A DNA stretch of 64,000 nucleotides. It comes from Thelonectria olida (Eukaryota > Ascomycota > Sordariomycetes > Hypocreales > Nectriaceae). The position numbers and the translations under genes were made by a program. The DNA lies in contig JAGPYM010000003.1 of assembly GCA_020736575.1 (NCBI GenBank), positions 1,488,001 to 1,552,000 on the forward strand. Direction: 5' to 3'. Positions 11,505-24,021 of the stretch are shown one piece after another (position 1 is the first letter of the stretch; each line of letters opens with the position of its first letter). Under the pieces are notes generated by a model that was given only the letters and a program-made list of their open reading frames with translations, was not told the origin of the DNA and made no database searches.

Positions 11505-13050
11505 TTAAAGTCCCTCTTCGCCAGCCTTGCAGAGCTTGATTTCACGAACCCACTCGGACTTGAGAACCTGAGCAGCTGTCAAACGACGAGTGGGATGGGG
11601 GTCAAGGACGGAGTAGATGACGTTGCGACATCGGGCCTACACACGAGGTTAGGGAACGAGAAAAAAAGAAGACATCGACAAACTTGGTACATACCCGGTG
11701 GAGGGACTCAATTGGTCCGTAGCCCCCTTCATCTTTACGGCCCTCGAGATAACGAGCGTAAAACTCATCCTCGTCTTTCTTTGCGAGGCGCCACAAATGA
11801 CGACCGCTGCGCATAGCCATGTAAATCACGCCACAAGCCCATACGTCAACAGCCCGGGCATCGAATTCCTTGTCGGTGTACTCTTCGGGAGCAATATACG
11901 GCGCGGAGCCACAGAGTCCAGAGACCATGTGAGGGTCCGTCTCCCAGGCCATGCGGAAGCACTCTCCGTTACCAAAATCGGTGATTTTGAGACCACCGTG
12001 AGTAGTCAACAAGAGATTTTCTGGCTTTAGATCGCGGTGTGCAACACCCATTTCATGCAAGTATTCGACACCTCGCATCATTTGCTTGAAGAAGCAGTCG
12101 GCTTCCTGGACCTCAAGCTTGCCACTCGAGAGCACTAGGGTGTAGAGATCGCCACCAGCGCAAAACTCCATGACTTCGCAATAATCACCCTTGGCGTCTT
12201 TGAGCAGGTCAAGGGTATGGATAACATTGGGGTGTCGGAGAGACGAGGAAATGCAAAATTCGGCCGTTAGACGCTTACTATACTTCTTTTCCGTCTCTTC
12301 GGGGCGTCGGCGAAATTCCTTGACGGCAAAGAGCTTCTCGCCACTGCCTCCCACCTTTTTGTGGGAGATTCGGACGATACCAAATGCACCACGCCCAACC
12401 ACTTCCTGGCATTTTCCGTACTTTTCAACGAGAGTCGACGTGGCGTTAGGTCCGCCCTTCCTGTCGCTGGCCTCTTCCTTCTCCTGCTTTAGCGTATCAA
12501 CCCAGTTGGAGACGAGAGACAAGTCATTATCGGATACGCTCTCTTGCTTCTTGCCGATGATGGCTCTCCACATGTCCGAGAGCTTCTCCTGGCGGCGACT
12601 CGACTTGAGATGGTGCTCATGGCCACCCTGGAGCTCAGCCTGAAGTACAAAGCGTTGTGTAACTTCCTTTGTGGTCGTGGTTTTGGGCTTTACGGCAGCC
12701 GCGACCTTGTCGCCCGTTTTTACCGGCGTCTTTTCAGGGCCCTTGGTTTCAGAGGACGAGCCGTTGGTCGAGGAAGTGGCCCTCGGGCGGTTGGGAAGGT
12801 CGGCAGGAGGAGGAGTGTTGGTTGCGGAGCGAATAGCTTCCTTTGAGAACATGCGAGTAAAGCGTTCCTTGACGGAACCTCTCTCGGAGGGCTTGAGCGT
12901 GGAATCGGAAACAGGGGTTCCGTTGACGGCGGAGCCGTTTTGAGGATTCAAGCCGGGGGACTTCTTGACACCATCCTGAGATTTGATCGACGAGGGCTTG
13001 GAGCTCGATGCGGAGGGCGGCTTGTTGGAAGAGGTTGGATTGTTTGGCAT
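11505..13050 (-). CDS. Serine/threonine protein kinase, HAL4/SAT4 type
   Basis: Protein kinase of the fungal Hal4/Sat4/Oca2 (NPR-like) group, which in yeasts supports potassium uptake and nutrient-permease stability. Exons 13050-11695 and 11636-11505 give 495 residues, joined in phase 0 by a GTATGT..GTGTAG intron. Residues 1-205 are a Ser/Thr/Pro-rich disordered regulatory region. The kinase domain spans about 210-490: glycine loop GRGAFGIV (219-226), catalytic lysine in AVKEF (Lys244), HRDLKPENLL (Asp340), DFG (358-360) and SAPYIAPEE for the APE region. All catalytic residues are intact. The end of the domain (CRNVIYSVLDPHPTRRLTAA) comes from the second exon. The ATG at 13050 is the first in frame, although the frame stays open with no ATG for 189 codons upstream. 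The exact paralogue (Hal4, Sat4 or another Npr1-family kinase) is inferred. Confidence 0.88.
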
Positions 13051-14303
13051 TTTCGTAAAAGCGGGAGCGACACTGGTGTCGGTAAAGAAGAATGACTTGA
13101 TGAAAGGGTGTGTGGTGGAAAGAAATGCGCGCGACGACGTGCAGACAGAAAAGGAAGAGCAGTCGCACGAGGGCAAGTCGCCCAGCTCAGCACGACGCAG
13201 CACGGTACGAGACGATGTGTTGCGCAGGGTGAGCCGAGACAAACTGCGGGTGTTGCGAGCAGAGGCCGGGGTGTGTGCAGCGGTGGTGATGTGAGTCGAT
13301 GTGCAGGTCGTTAGGTGCAGCTCAAATGCAGCGCGGGAGGGCAAAGGTGTGTTGCAAGGCGACGAGGACTGGACGAGCCAAGTCGTCTTTGTAAGGCGAG
13401 CGACTGGTGACGGTGGTGGAGGACAGCAGCCGGGATGTTGGCGGGGTCGGTGGAGAATGGCTTGTGGGCAGTGCTGCGCAGCACTGAACGAATTCGACAG
13501 GCCACCAAGAGAAGTGGCAGTTGCCCCCAAACCAACAGCCAAAGTCAAACCACCTAGGTCCAAGGTTTTTTGTTTTTTGTTTTGCTTCTGACCGCGGGAT
13601 CTCGGGATGCGGGCCAAGAAAATGACTGATCGACCGGTCGCGCTGCTAGTCTTGGCTTAGATGAGTAATGCCGAGAAATGGAAGAAGGAGATGCTTGTAA
13701 GCCAGGTGACTGATTGAACTGCCTGGGCTGAGCAAGGGACGGCAGCAGCAACGAGTCAGCGAGTCTGTGTGTCGAGGAGGAACCGCTGGGGCAGGGCCCT
13801 GGAAAGTCTTCCTTTGCGTTGCTGGGGGCTTCCAGTTGTAAGGAAGAGAAAATCGGACAACGCTCAGTGGCGCAAAGGGACGCCTGGGGCGTAATGGGCT
13901 CAGGCCCGGCTGGGAACTGCTCGTACCACGAACAGGATGGTGCGATGTGCTTTTCCGTGCCGCGCCGAGAGAACCACGGGGATTCAATGGAAGAAGAGAG
14001 AAGAGGAAGAGGGAAGAGGAGGAGAGAATCGAGAAGGCGAAAAAGGGGAGCGGGAATTTAAGGCTGGCAGAAGGTCGGGGACGGGAAAAAAAAAAGCTGA
14101 GTGAGGGCTTTGCGGGCTGCGGCAATGCCCTTTTGAGTTGGTGAGTTGAAATGAGAGGTGCGAAGGGCGACGGTGGAGAACGGCTCGTTCTGTATTACTC
14201 TGTGCGTACGAAAGTACAGGACTGACTGGACTGTTCTAAGAATCCATCCAACCTGTGCTGTCAGAGTACTTCTGTACGTAGCTAATTTGCGCCGCCTGGT
14301 AGC

Positions 14304-14316
14304 TGTACTTCGTACA
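14304..14316. repeat. Short inverted repeat with TACTTCGTA core
   Basis: Arms TGTAC and GTACA around TTC. Confidence 0.7.
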
Positions 14317-14880
14317 AGCGAGACGTTAGCTCTCTCAGCGCTGTTTTTGGCTCTGACGCTGCTTTGGTCCTATGGCGCACGCAGGCTTGTACGGGAATAG
14401 CTAACACGCAAAGGTACCTGCAGTCGACTGAGGAACTCGTAGGGGGTCATAAGGCCCGCCCACACCTCACTTCCTGTCTCTTCGGGAGGGGGCCACGAAG
14501 CTGCCCATTCTCTTATGCAGCTTGGAGGAGGAGGGGAAGAGGAGGTGAAGGAGATGAAGGGGGGGAGTAGCAGGAGACGGGGGAGCGTCCCCAGCGAGTT
14601 CTGGTGGGAGTCTAGCGCTCTGTCATGGAGAGACCGGCAAGGAGGCTGGGGTCATCATGTCTGTCGAGAAGCATCCTGCCTGGCCATGGACAAGGACAGA
14701 ACTAAATACCTACCCACCTACCTACCTAGTTAATTCAATCGTGCCGTACTGCACCCGTACCTCATGTAAGAAATCCAGTGCGCCAATGGTGGAGGGGGGT
14801 GCGGGAGTGGCAGGACACAGCGCAACGACCGGCTTTCTGAAGCGCTCCACGCTGCAATCGACGGACGGCACCAGCCAGAG

Positions 14881-14897
14881 GTACGAAGTATTCGTAC
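14881..14897. repeat. Short inverted repeat, 7-base arms
   Basis: GTACGAA, spacer GTA, then TTCGTAC. Contains the nine-mer TACGAAGTA shared with other spacers in the window. Confidence 0.75.
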
Positions 14898-15052
14898 ATT
14901 CATGTTCAACGGCGAATTTCCCCCAAGCACAAACCAAGAGCAAGGTCCCGGCTTCCAAGTCCCTCCCGGCCTAGGCCAAGACGGCAAGGTACCTGACCTT
15001 CGATCCCCGCCAAGCCCACGTTGCCGACGTCGAGGGTATGCAGCAGTATGTG

Positions 15053-15070
15053 GTACGAAATACTTCGTAC
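15053..15070. repeat. Short inverted repeat, 7-base arms
   Basis: GTACGAA, spacer ATAC, then TTCGTAC. Same arms as the repeat at 14881, about 170 bases away. Confidence 0.75.
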
Positions 15071-18000
15071 ATCCAGCCCCAGCCAGCCATGTAACACCCT
15101 TTTTAAACCTCTCACCCCCGATGCACAAGCCCACACCACCAGTCCACGTCTCGAAAGCTGATTAGGGACCAAGGAACCACCAAGGAGCCAAGCTTTGAGG
15201 CGGAGTGAGCCCTGCAAGAAAGGAAAAGACCTTCGTTCTTCGATGGAACGGGGACCTAATCTCTTGTTTATGCCAGGGTTCCGAAGACCTAACCATTCCA
15301 CGAAGCTCTGCTCTATAGTCCATAGTTATCTGTGACCACTTAAGTCGGAACGAGAACCCACCCATCAACTAACCAAACAACAATGACATGCTCGGAATGG
15401 GTGAGGTCAACCTCAAGAGAGTCTTCTTTTTCTCCGTCTCTCCTCTCCTCCCCAAAGTGATGTAGCAGCTATGGAGGGGAAGCAAGGGAATCCCCAGCAA
15501 GACAAGACGAGTGTCAAGTCACGGCGGAACTAGACTCACAGCCGGCAGACACAATGGGCGCTCTTGATGATAGCCAGGCCATACGGAGCGAAATAAGCCG
15601 AAACACAGAGAGCTCTCGGCAAGTGAGAACGGAGTGGTCCCTAGGGCAGGCGAATTCCATCTGACCTATTTGCTCCAACCGCCCGTGTGTAATATGTATG
15701 AACAATAAAGAAGCGGGGAGGGGATGGGGAAGACAATGACAGAGACAGGCCTTGCTTTCAAACACCCCTCACCTAGGAATCTGCCCACTCACAGCAACCC
15801 TCAACCGCCAGTTCAATAGTTTAGTGCCGCAAATGCACCGCGAATGCGGTGCGGTGCACGTCAGTGGATCCTTCGTCTCCCCAGCGGATTGATGAGAACA
15901 AGTTTCCGAGTCTAGTGAGTCTGGGGTGGGCGAGGGAAAAAGAAAGAAGCAAGAGAAGACAGCCAACGGGGTTTGCCATGTTGTCGCCGACGACAAATTC
16001 CATGACGCGCGCGCGAGCCCGCCCGCTTAAGATGGGGCTCAAAATGTCAGAGGCCCAGAACGTCGTCGTCTGTACGACTTGTTTGGACCGCTCATCAGTG
16101 TCGAAGGCTGGTACGGACAACTGTCTATAGGACGAACGGTGTGGCCACACCGACTATGCCGTACTCCAACGGTTTTTGCTGTATGTTTCTGCTCGCCCGT
16201 CCCATCCGCTCTGTAGTTGCGCGCGGGGTCGATGGCCATCATGGCTGATGTTTGCCTCCATAGTCATAATCACATATGGGGGTATATGGTGGACGCCGAC
16301 CCCGTCACTGGCTTTTGGGTTTGCGGACTTGTGAGGGAGCCCAAGACGGTTGATGGTGAATCAAGCTTGGACGAGAGTTGATAGCCCAGGTCCACCACAA
16401 GTGCCAAGCATGATGGCGCAGAGGGTCAGCGCTGCTGCACGGCTCGAGCGCCAGCAGCCCAGATGGACAAGATCCGGCTAAGGTCCATCTTGACAGGGAT
16501 GCCAAAATGTGGAGAGAGCAAGGACCTTCTAACATTGCTGCAGGCCCCATGCAAGTGCGATAAACTGAGGCGCTGAGAATCCGAGTGTTAATAACAGGTG
16601 GTACCGTGCCCACGAAATTGAGTACGAAGAAGCTGAGTGGAAGCTTCTCAACGAGGAACTTGTCTTGCATGTGGATCAGTTTGTGGAATCAAGGATAGTG
16701 GGGCTTTGGGCTACATAGCAGTTACCAGCTCAACAACTCCTTGTTTCCCGCCGGATATTTCTCCCGCATGGTCAGACCTGGTCGAACTTTTTTTTTGTGA
16801 CCCTCGATGTACTTCGTAAGAGCCGCGGAGTGGAGGTGAGAGCGAACTGGCCATGTCAATGAATCCATTCATCCCTACGGGCTCCCTTGGTCTTGGCCCT
16901 TGGTTCTTGGCCCTTGGCACCGCAGGCCACACAGAGCACAAGCCCCCGGGCGGCCGGGTGGTGGGGGAAGCTTACACAGAATCATCGTGGCCATGTGGAG
17001 TGCCAAGGCCTTCTTTCCCACTGACGATGTTCATGACTGAGACAGGTTCGGAAACCTGCCATCTCGTATTAGCATCCATCTTCGATATCGATTCCGTTCA
17101 TATCCCAACTCACTGAAGAGATTGAGTCGACTTCGGGTGCCACGAAGGCGAGCACAGAGAAAATTCGTCTGACCTGCAACGCGCCATGCCGTTAGATCTG
17201 CACCAGCGCATTCGGTACCGTACCATTCCGAGCCCTGGCGACGTCATTCCGCCATGGTATGAATGGAGAAGCACGAAAGCCACGAAATGCGCGAAGTGCT
17301 GGAGGGACGCTTCCAGGCGCCCCGAACTTTTTGTGCACAGAAGAGCCAACCAAACCCGTCAGGCCGGTTTGGGATACCCCTCTTTGAACACCATTGCTGA
17401 GGAAGTGCGCTAGGTTCGGTGGCTGAATTCTTGCTAGTGGTTGGCGCTCGTTGATGTTGGAAGTGCGAGAATGAATGCCTTGCGTTTGGGGTCACGAACA
17501 AGATTTATTAGGTCTACTTTGCCCTCCACCAACACCATGGTACACGCACTCAACTAGAGAGGCAGGCACTGAAGGTTGATGACTGCCTTACATTGTCAGG
17601 GCAGGATGGATCCAATTGTTCTTGCCGTTCGAGAGCAGGGTAGGTATTGCATTACAAGCATAATGAAGCAAAGATAAACTCAGGAAGGTACCCCTCTTGT
17701 CCTCGTCCCTAAACACGTCGCGTTAGTAATGTAATGCAAGTCGACATTCTCCGGCGTTCTATTCCATGATCATCAGTCATTTGCTCTCGTCAGGATCATT
17801 CATTCATCCATTGATTCGCCTCACTTCCACCAACCAATGCCGCTCCTGCTTTCTCTCCCTTCAACCACTTCCCGGTTCATTCCCGTCAGATCCTGTGACC
17901 TCGCAACCTCGCAACCCTCCCGCTCGACTGCTCATCAACTGGATTTGCACATTGGCCCGGGCTAGAGGGAGCAATGCGAAGTCGCTTGTTGCGGTCAAGC

Positions 18001-18676
18001 TACGGCCAATGACCTCTTTGCGCCCACGGCACATCTGACGCTTGTTCCACACGTCCGCACCAACGTCGTGGGATGTGCCTCTCAACCAACCCACCTGTAG
18101 CCATTAATCTGCTGGATGCATGTAAGTCAAGGGATCCTACCCTTGGGGTCTCTGCGTCGAGGACTGGCACACGAGTTAACGCCATGCTCAAGCAATACAT
18201 ACGTACGTCTGACTGCGCCAGCGCCAGCAGAAAGCCCTCTTTTCCCGTGGTCCTCGGTATGTATACGGAAATGGGCGACAGGCCGAGCCACTTGGAGGAC
18301 TATCTCAATTGCTGATGACGATTGATCAGGGTTCGTACCCCCGTATGGCCATACTCATACTTTCACCACCTCGCAAATGTGTTGAGGAACTCACACGGTA
18401 TCCCTTTATACCGACATCGGTCCTGACGGATATCAACAGCAACGTTTGATTCCGAGCCGGATCTTTCGCTAATTGGGATGTGAGGCATTTCCTTGCGTCC
18501 GGCTCAAGCAGGTGTGAAGTGGCATCGCATCGCATAGAGTTGAGGGACTGCCGCCACCGCCATCTTTTACGCATTGCTGTATGCTGCCGTTCCTCCAACA
18601 GCAATAGGTTTCACAGCACACGTCCCGGTTATGCAGTTGTACATACGAATTATGGCACGCCATGCACCGATTACGG

Positions 18677-18689
18677 CGTACAAAGTACG
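18677..18689. repeat. Short inverted repeat, 5-base arms
   Basis: CGTAC, spacer AAA, then GTACG. Related in form to the repeats at 14881 and 15053 but with a different spacer. Confidence 0.55.
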
Positions 18690-20909
18690 AATAGGTAGGA
18701 ATGCATTGCCGCCTTGGCTGTGATAGCCAGATGGAATATCAGCAACCCGTCCATCAGAAGATTGAGCAATTATAGAGACTAATGAGCTTTCGGGGCACCT
18801 TTACGGCATGCACCCAAGTTTCCTCATTACACACTGCGGGTGCGAAGAAGATGAGGCCTCCTGCGGCGATTGGCGTCGTACTCCACACCAGCAGTGACCC
18901 GCCAGCAGCCAAGAGAACACACGACACCTAGGATGAGGTCAGTTCCCACAACTTCCCACTGGTTGACGACACGTGAAGCCCGAGTTTCCTTGTTGATGAG
19001 CTTATTTTCCTTCCGAGATAGCCCTTTATTAATACGCCGCCCGGTACCCGGCTTGGTCTATCCTGACAGCTGCTTGCCCGTAGGATCGCGCGGAACCCGG
19101 TTCCGCAACCCGCATGCGCTGAAGATTTCCTTCCTTCGTGGCCATTTGTCACCGGCACTCCGGTACCGAGTGCGCACTGTCAGCCTCAGGTTTGATGACG
19201 AGATGACTTATGTAAGGCGATGCAGCTTACGGATATCCTTGTGTCGTGGCAACGTGTTGCACCACATCGTCATGGGCTGGGAGAAGTCGAGAATTAAAGT
19301 ACTATCCTTACAAATGCAGCAGGAACCCACTTTCGAGCGAACTGTCTGGGCGGACCGTTCCGGCAACCCAAAACTCATTCGACCCATCATGAGTTGCACT
19401 CCAGAGGTACGAAGAGGTACTGCCGCACGGAGACAGCAAGCTTCATCCACGTCGAGCGCTGCGCAAACAAGGAGATATTAGTAACAAGCCGTCATTCTCC
19501 TCCTCACTGACCATTTCTCTACGTAAGAATCTCCACCCCGTTGAAGAAACCCTGGAAATGATCATTGACGGGCTCTCACAACGTCGCTAGGTTTAGCTAC
19601 CTATCTATCCAAAGCTGCCAACCTGCTCGCTCTCACACAGACAATGGCCGGCCTCGTACCGAAATCTCACGCATGTGCTCATCTCTCAAATAGCCGATCC
19701 CCCTTGGACAAGCTGCAGGTCGGCTAGACTTGACTCGCTTGAGCACTCCGATATCACAATCTCGTTGTGCTGCCTAGCCTTGCTCTGGCTAATATTACAC
19801 CGTCTCCGTCAGCCTCAAATCGATACTAGATTCTCGCCAAACCGCCAGATTCCTTGTCAATTTTTGGCCGGTTCCCTCGTGCTTTATCGCCGACGTTTGA
19901 CTGGCTCGAATATATTTTTCAACACCCAAGGCGTTGGTTTAGCTGCTCATCAGTGGCCCACACACCCCAAGCTTTAACAGCAAGGTACGAAGCACAGAAT
20001 ATTCCATCTCATAGCTTCAGCTGTCACTTGAGACCCCTGCCTGTTACCACACCGTCTGTGTCTCACTGTTACCTCCTAGCAACGGTACTTCCCTGCGACC
20101 CCTTGACACATAGTCATGTCTAGGCCAACGCCTCCCACGTGGCTCTAGTTATTCTTATGTGATAACTGACAACGGCTCCAGCTTTTAGGCCCACGGCTCA
20201 GCGAAATAGCCCAGCGGATGGATATGTTCGGGGTCAAATACCGGTGCCGCGCCTAGGGCCAAGTGGGCACAATATGCTTCTCCTGCATGCCCTTGTTCCT
20301 AGCCGACGACAACAAAATACCCCGATCTCAACGTCAAGGCAGGTATCTGTTCTCCCAGCCCCAAACATGTACGTCGTATGGGCGCTTCAACCCCCCTGAT
20401 CCTACGCCGTAGCTCACCGACCAAACCCACCACTTGGCCAAGGAGTTAGCGGTGAGCTTTACATTGCATGTACCATTGATTGTCAATCTACACCACATGT
20501 GCTGTGCTAGGGAGATGCGAATGGATAGCTTATCTAGCCTGATGTATGACGCTGGACGAGGGTACCAAGCAAGCCTTTGAAAAAATTTCTGGCACACGCA
20601 AAGATTAGCTCTGGTGCCATGCAGGGTTGATCAAGCTAGGGTACTGCCGTTCTCAGCAACAGCTGCATATATGTGCTTGTACTCGGGGAATACTCGTGAA
20701 TTCCAACTACCCTTATCTTCTGTGTTCCGTCTCTTTCCCCTTTGTGGTATTAATGGCACATTTGTCCACCCCATCACATCAGTCTTGACCAACCTGTCCC
20801 CAGCATCTCTCCCGAAAACGCCATTGCCTCCTTGTATATTCCAACCATCCAACCCACCCTTTCACCTGCTCCCCTCTCTCATCTCTCAGCTACCTGGCCC
20901 ATCGGTTGG

Positions 20910-23066
20910 CTAAACTTGCTTGTTGTCCTTTATTTCCAACCCAGAAGCAAGCCGTGCTAGTGTCCCCGGAGAAGAGGGAGGTTGTTCCGGCACGGCCGCT
21001 GGCTTGACCCCCTCTGGCAACTGTGCAACGTCCTTGACAAATTTGGTCAAGTACACAGTGGGTTTTTGCGAGGTGTTATGTTGTGTGTTGGACGTAATCT
21101 GCTCGACCGCGTTCTCATATGCCCGGTCGTACACGTTGAAGTCAACCGCTGTGGGGGAATCGGATACCATATCCGGCGTAGGCTCGTCCATGGCGAAGTC
21201 ATCTCTTGCCCCCGTACCGATTCCGAGGAATCTGGCGTCTTGCTGGCTCACCTCGTCCTCGATGACTGGCTTTCGGGCAGCGTTGCTAAAAAGGTTCTGC
21301 GCGCGGACCTTACGCCGCTGGGAAAGAAGAGCTTCGATGACTTCGACCTTTGCCGCATCCTTGGAAGGGTCCGAAGAATCACCGGAAGCAAAGGGTGTTG
21401 AGCTATCCGAACGGGCTGTCGCCTCAGCCCGTTTCTTGAGGAGGATGCCTTTGAAGCGGCGAATGGCCTTCATGACGCAGAGCAAGTGATTGAATTTTCT
21501 GGTGAAGGCGCGACTGACCTCCAACTCGTTTGGCGGGTCGACCAGTTTGTCACAATTGTCCTCAGTAGAGAGCAAGGGGTCTTTCCCGTTGCAAGTCACC
21601 CAGGGATGTTCCTATGATGACCGTTAGTACCCAATTGGTTAACATGCTGTTGCCAGGATGGTGACAAACCCGAATCCGATCCATCGTTATGCGAGTTTCC
21701 GGGTTCTTGTCCAAGATTTTCCCGATGAGGTCTACGAAATCGGGGTTCTCGTTGTCGGGGAGCTTCGGTTCGTCTGACTTGATGGCATCGTACATGTCCA
21801 AGACGCCGTCCCGGTTAAAGGGGATACGTCCGTACCTGAGGCAGTAAAGCGAGACACCCATTGACCAGATGTCAGCTGCGGTGCCAGATACATCGCTATG
21901 CTTGCCGCAGAGCTCGGGAGGTAAGAAAGCAGGTGAACCAGCCGACTTGGCGATGCGCATTTCTTCAGGTTTCTCAAATATCTCGGAAACACCAAAGTCG
22001 ACGACTTTGAGGACATCGTCGTCGGATAGAAGCAAGTTGTCTGGCTTGATATCCCGGTGAATTACACCTTGGGTGTGCACTTGTATCACGTTAGTCGCGC
22101 CAAAGGCAGCATTTTCCCATGGTTTCGAGGACCTTACAATACTCGATGGCCAAGATAAGATCGCGGAACCAGAACCGGCACTTCTCCTCTTCAAACGGCT
22201 CTGCCTGCTCGTCTAAGCCGACCTTCATAACAACACCCCTCTTGCACATCTCCATAACCATGTAGAGGGAGTCCTCTTCCGGGTCATCCAGCACCTCGAT
22301 TAGCTGAACCAAGTTCGGGTGGTTCAGCTTCTTCATGATGGCAATCTCTTCACGAATGAGGAAAAGGGCATCCTTCTTCTCACTTGAGCGTAGGCCGGCG
22401 TTTAGGGACGGGCCGGGACCAATGCGCCTCGGGCCGCGGGGACCTTGGCGGAGGATATTTGACTGTGCGCGCTTGCGCAATCGAGCTTTGGAAAACTCCT
22501 TGACAGCCTAGTTGAAGGGATAGGAGTGTCAATGCTCGGTGTCGCAATGCTGACGCGGTGCGGGCAAACTCACGTATTCGTTGCCGAACTGGTCCGTGGC
22601 CAGGTGAACAGCGCCGTAGGAGCCTCTTCCGATTTCCTCCAAGATGGTGTACTGGTTTACCCGGTGATGAGTTCTCCCGTCGCCATCTTCGTTGGAGAAC
22701 TGGGTCTGCGCATCCAGCGTCTCCTGTAGAAAGTCATGAGCAACTGCGAAGGCGGCATGTCAACGCGGTTTCGTACCTTGACCTCGCGATGCGCACTAGG
22801 CGTTCGTTTGTGGTGCCGCATAGGACTCGCATATCGGTGGACGTCGATGGGCTCGGAGCTGTCATTGTGGTAGGTTGGAGTTAGCCGAGGTTTGCGACGA
22901 CTTTGGCGTGCGACTTGGCGACTTACAGGTGGTGGACGAGGGGAGGGGGACGATCATCGGCAGCCGAGATGTCGTCAATCTTGAGCTGCGGCTGCGGCGA
23001 GGGGAAAGTAAACGACGGCCTGATCTCGGGGACAGGGGCGCTGTCGGGAGAATCCATGGCGGACAT
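20910..23066 (-). CDS. Calcium/calmodulin-dependent protein kinase kinase (CmkC/Ssp1-like)
   Basis: Upstream kinase that phosphorylates the activation loop of CaMK and AMPK/Snf1-type kinases. Six exons on the minus strand: 23066-22927, 22858-22777, 22723-22574, 22507-22138, 22079-21670 and 21611-20910, all joining in frame to 617 residues. Kinase domain about 97-385: GRGSYGAV loop, AVKEF (Lys127), HRDIKPDN (Asp257), VVDFG (Asp275) and SAGSPAFLPPE in the activation segment. An Arg/Pro-rich insert (QGPRGPRRIGPGP) sits in the N-lobe after the catalytic lysine; an RP insert is a hallmark of CaMKKs. The C-terminal 230 residues contain the basic stretch FNHLLCVMKAIRRFKGILLK, a candidate calmodulin-binding or autoinhibitory helix. 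An ATG 55 codons further upstream is open but the extension has no resemblance to the family, so 23066 was chosen. Minus-strand ACTAAC branch sites are visible in introns. Confidence 0.9.
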
Positions 23067-24021
23067 GACGCCCCGAGCGGTCGGCGGTGGGATGGGGAGG
23101 ATCGTATTGGTAGAGGTGGTGAATTGGATAAGCAAGCAACTGTTGGATTGGATGTACTTCTTTTGGTGGTTGGATTTGCCTGTGCCCCGCTCGGCCCCGC
23201 GAAGGGATTCGACGTCGGACGGACGATGCAAGCCGACTCACTCGAGATGACGATGGATCTGGCAGTGGAGGGGATTGAAGAACGATGAAAGGGGACGTAG
23301 ACAGGGAAATGTGCGACAACCACAGAATAGATTCGGGGCTACCGTCAGGCAATTCAAATAAAAAGGAAACCGGACGGCAGCCAGCAGCTGTCGAGGAAAG
23401 TCAGCCCCCGGCCCAGCCCAGCCCGGCCCAGCCCAATGACCTCGTCGTGGCGGCGGCTGGTTCCAGCTACCAAAAGCTAGTAATCTTGAGTGAGCTCAAT
23501 GTGGGGAAAGCTGACTAGAGGGCTGGGGTCGTTTCCTGACAAGAGTTCTTTTGAACTCCTGTGCCCTTGCTGGCGGCCAAAAAGCAAATTTGACTGTCGT
23601 GATTTGTGACTTCATTTACTTCATATCCACACGACGACGTCCTTCAGCTGAAGATGGAGAGCTTACAACAGGCAGCTCGCTTGCTGTGCTCTAATATAGC
23701 GGCCCGTGCTGTTGGCGGGGTCGGCTGAGGGAACCTACCGGCAAGTGGGCAACCCCGTCTTCATGACGGGAACCGTCCAAAGGCCCCTACCCTAGAGCTT
23801 AGCCCACACCTGGAGCGGGCGTCGCATCTAATTGCAACCTCACCTCAACTCGACCAACAGCTTCCAGCTCAAACAACAACCTTCGCAACTACGTGTTCTC
23901 CTATCCGAACCCACCGCGCACCATTCTTCTCCGGTAGAGCCTCTCACATAGTCTATTTCTCTCGATCCACCCAAAGCAAGGCGTAAAGGTGCTGCGCAAG
24001 TCCTCGTCTTCCCTCGCCATC
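23067..24021. promoter_or_regulatory. Divergent spacer between the CaMKK-type kinase and BET5
   Basis: About 955 bases separate the two start codons, so both promoters and leaders must lie here. A short CCCAG/CCCGG tandem occupies about 23409-23436. No coding sequence is seen. Confidence 0.6.

Larger units (their letters stand above)
13051..20909. other. 7.9 kb spacer upstream of the HAL4-type kinase
   Basis: No recognisable gene on either strand. The part next to 13050 (to about 14100) is C+T-rich on the minus strand and is likely the kinase leader. Beyond that all open frames are short, mutually overlapping and without codon bias; the longest, 18870-19481 (+), begins at TTG and looks accidental. 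The spacer carries several copies of a GTACGAAGTA-type inverted repeat (14304-14316, 14881-14897, 15053-15070, 16810-16818, 18677-18689). It may contain distal regulatory DNA or non-coding transcripts, which cannot be seen from sequence. Confidence 0.5.

Noticed and set aside
18870..19481. 203-codon open frame on the plus strand
   Set aside because: Begins with TTG, has no codon bias or domain, and is overlapped by open frames on the other strand.
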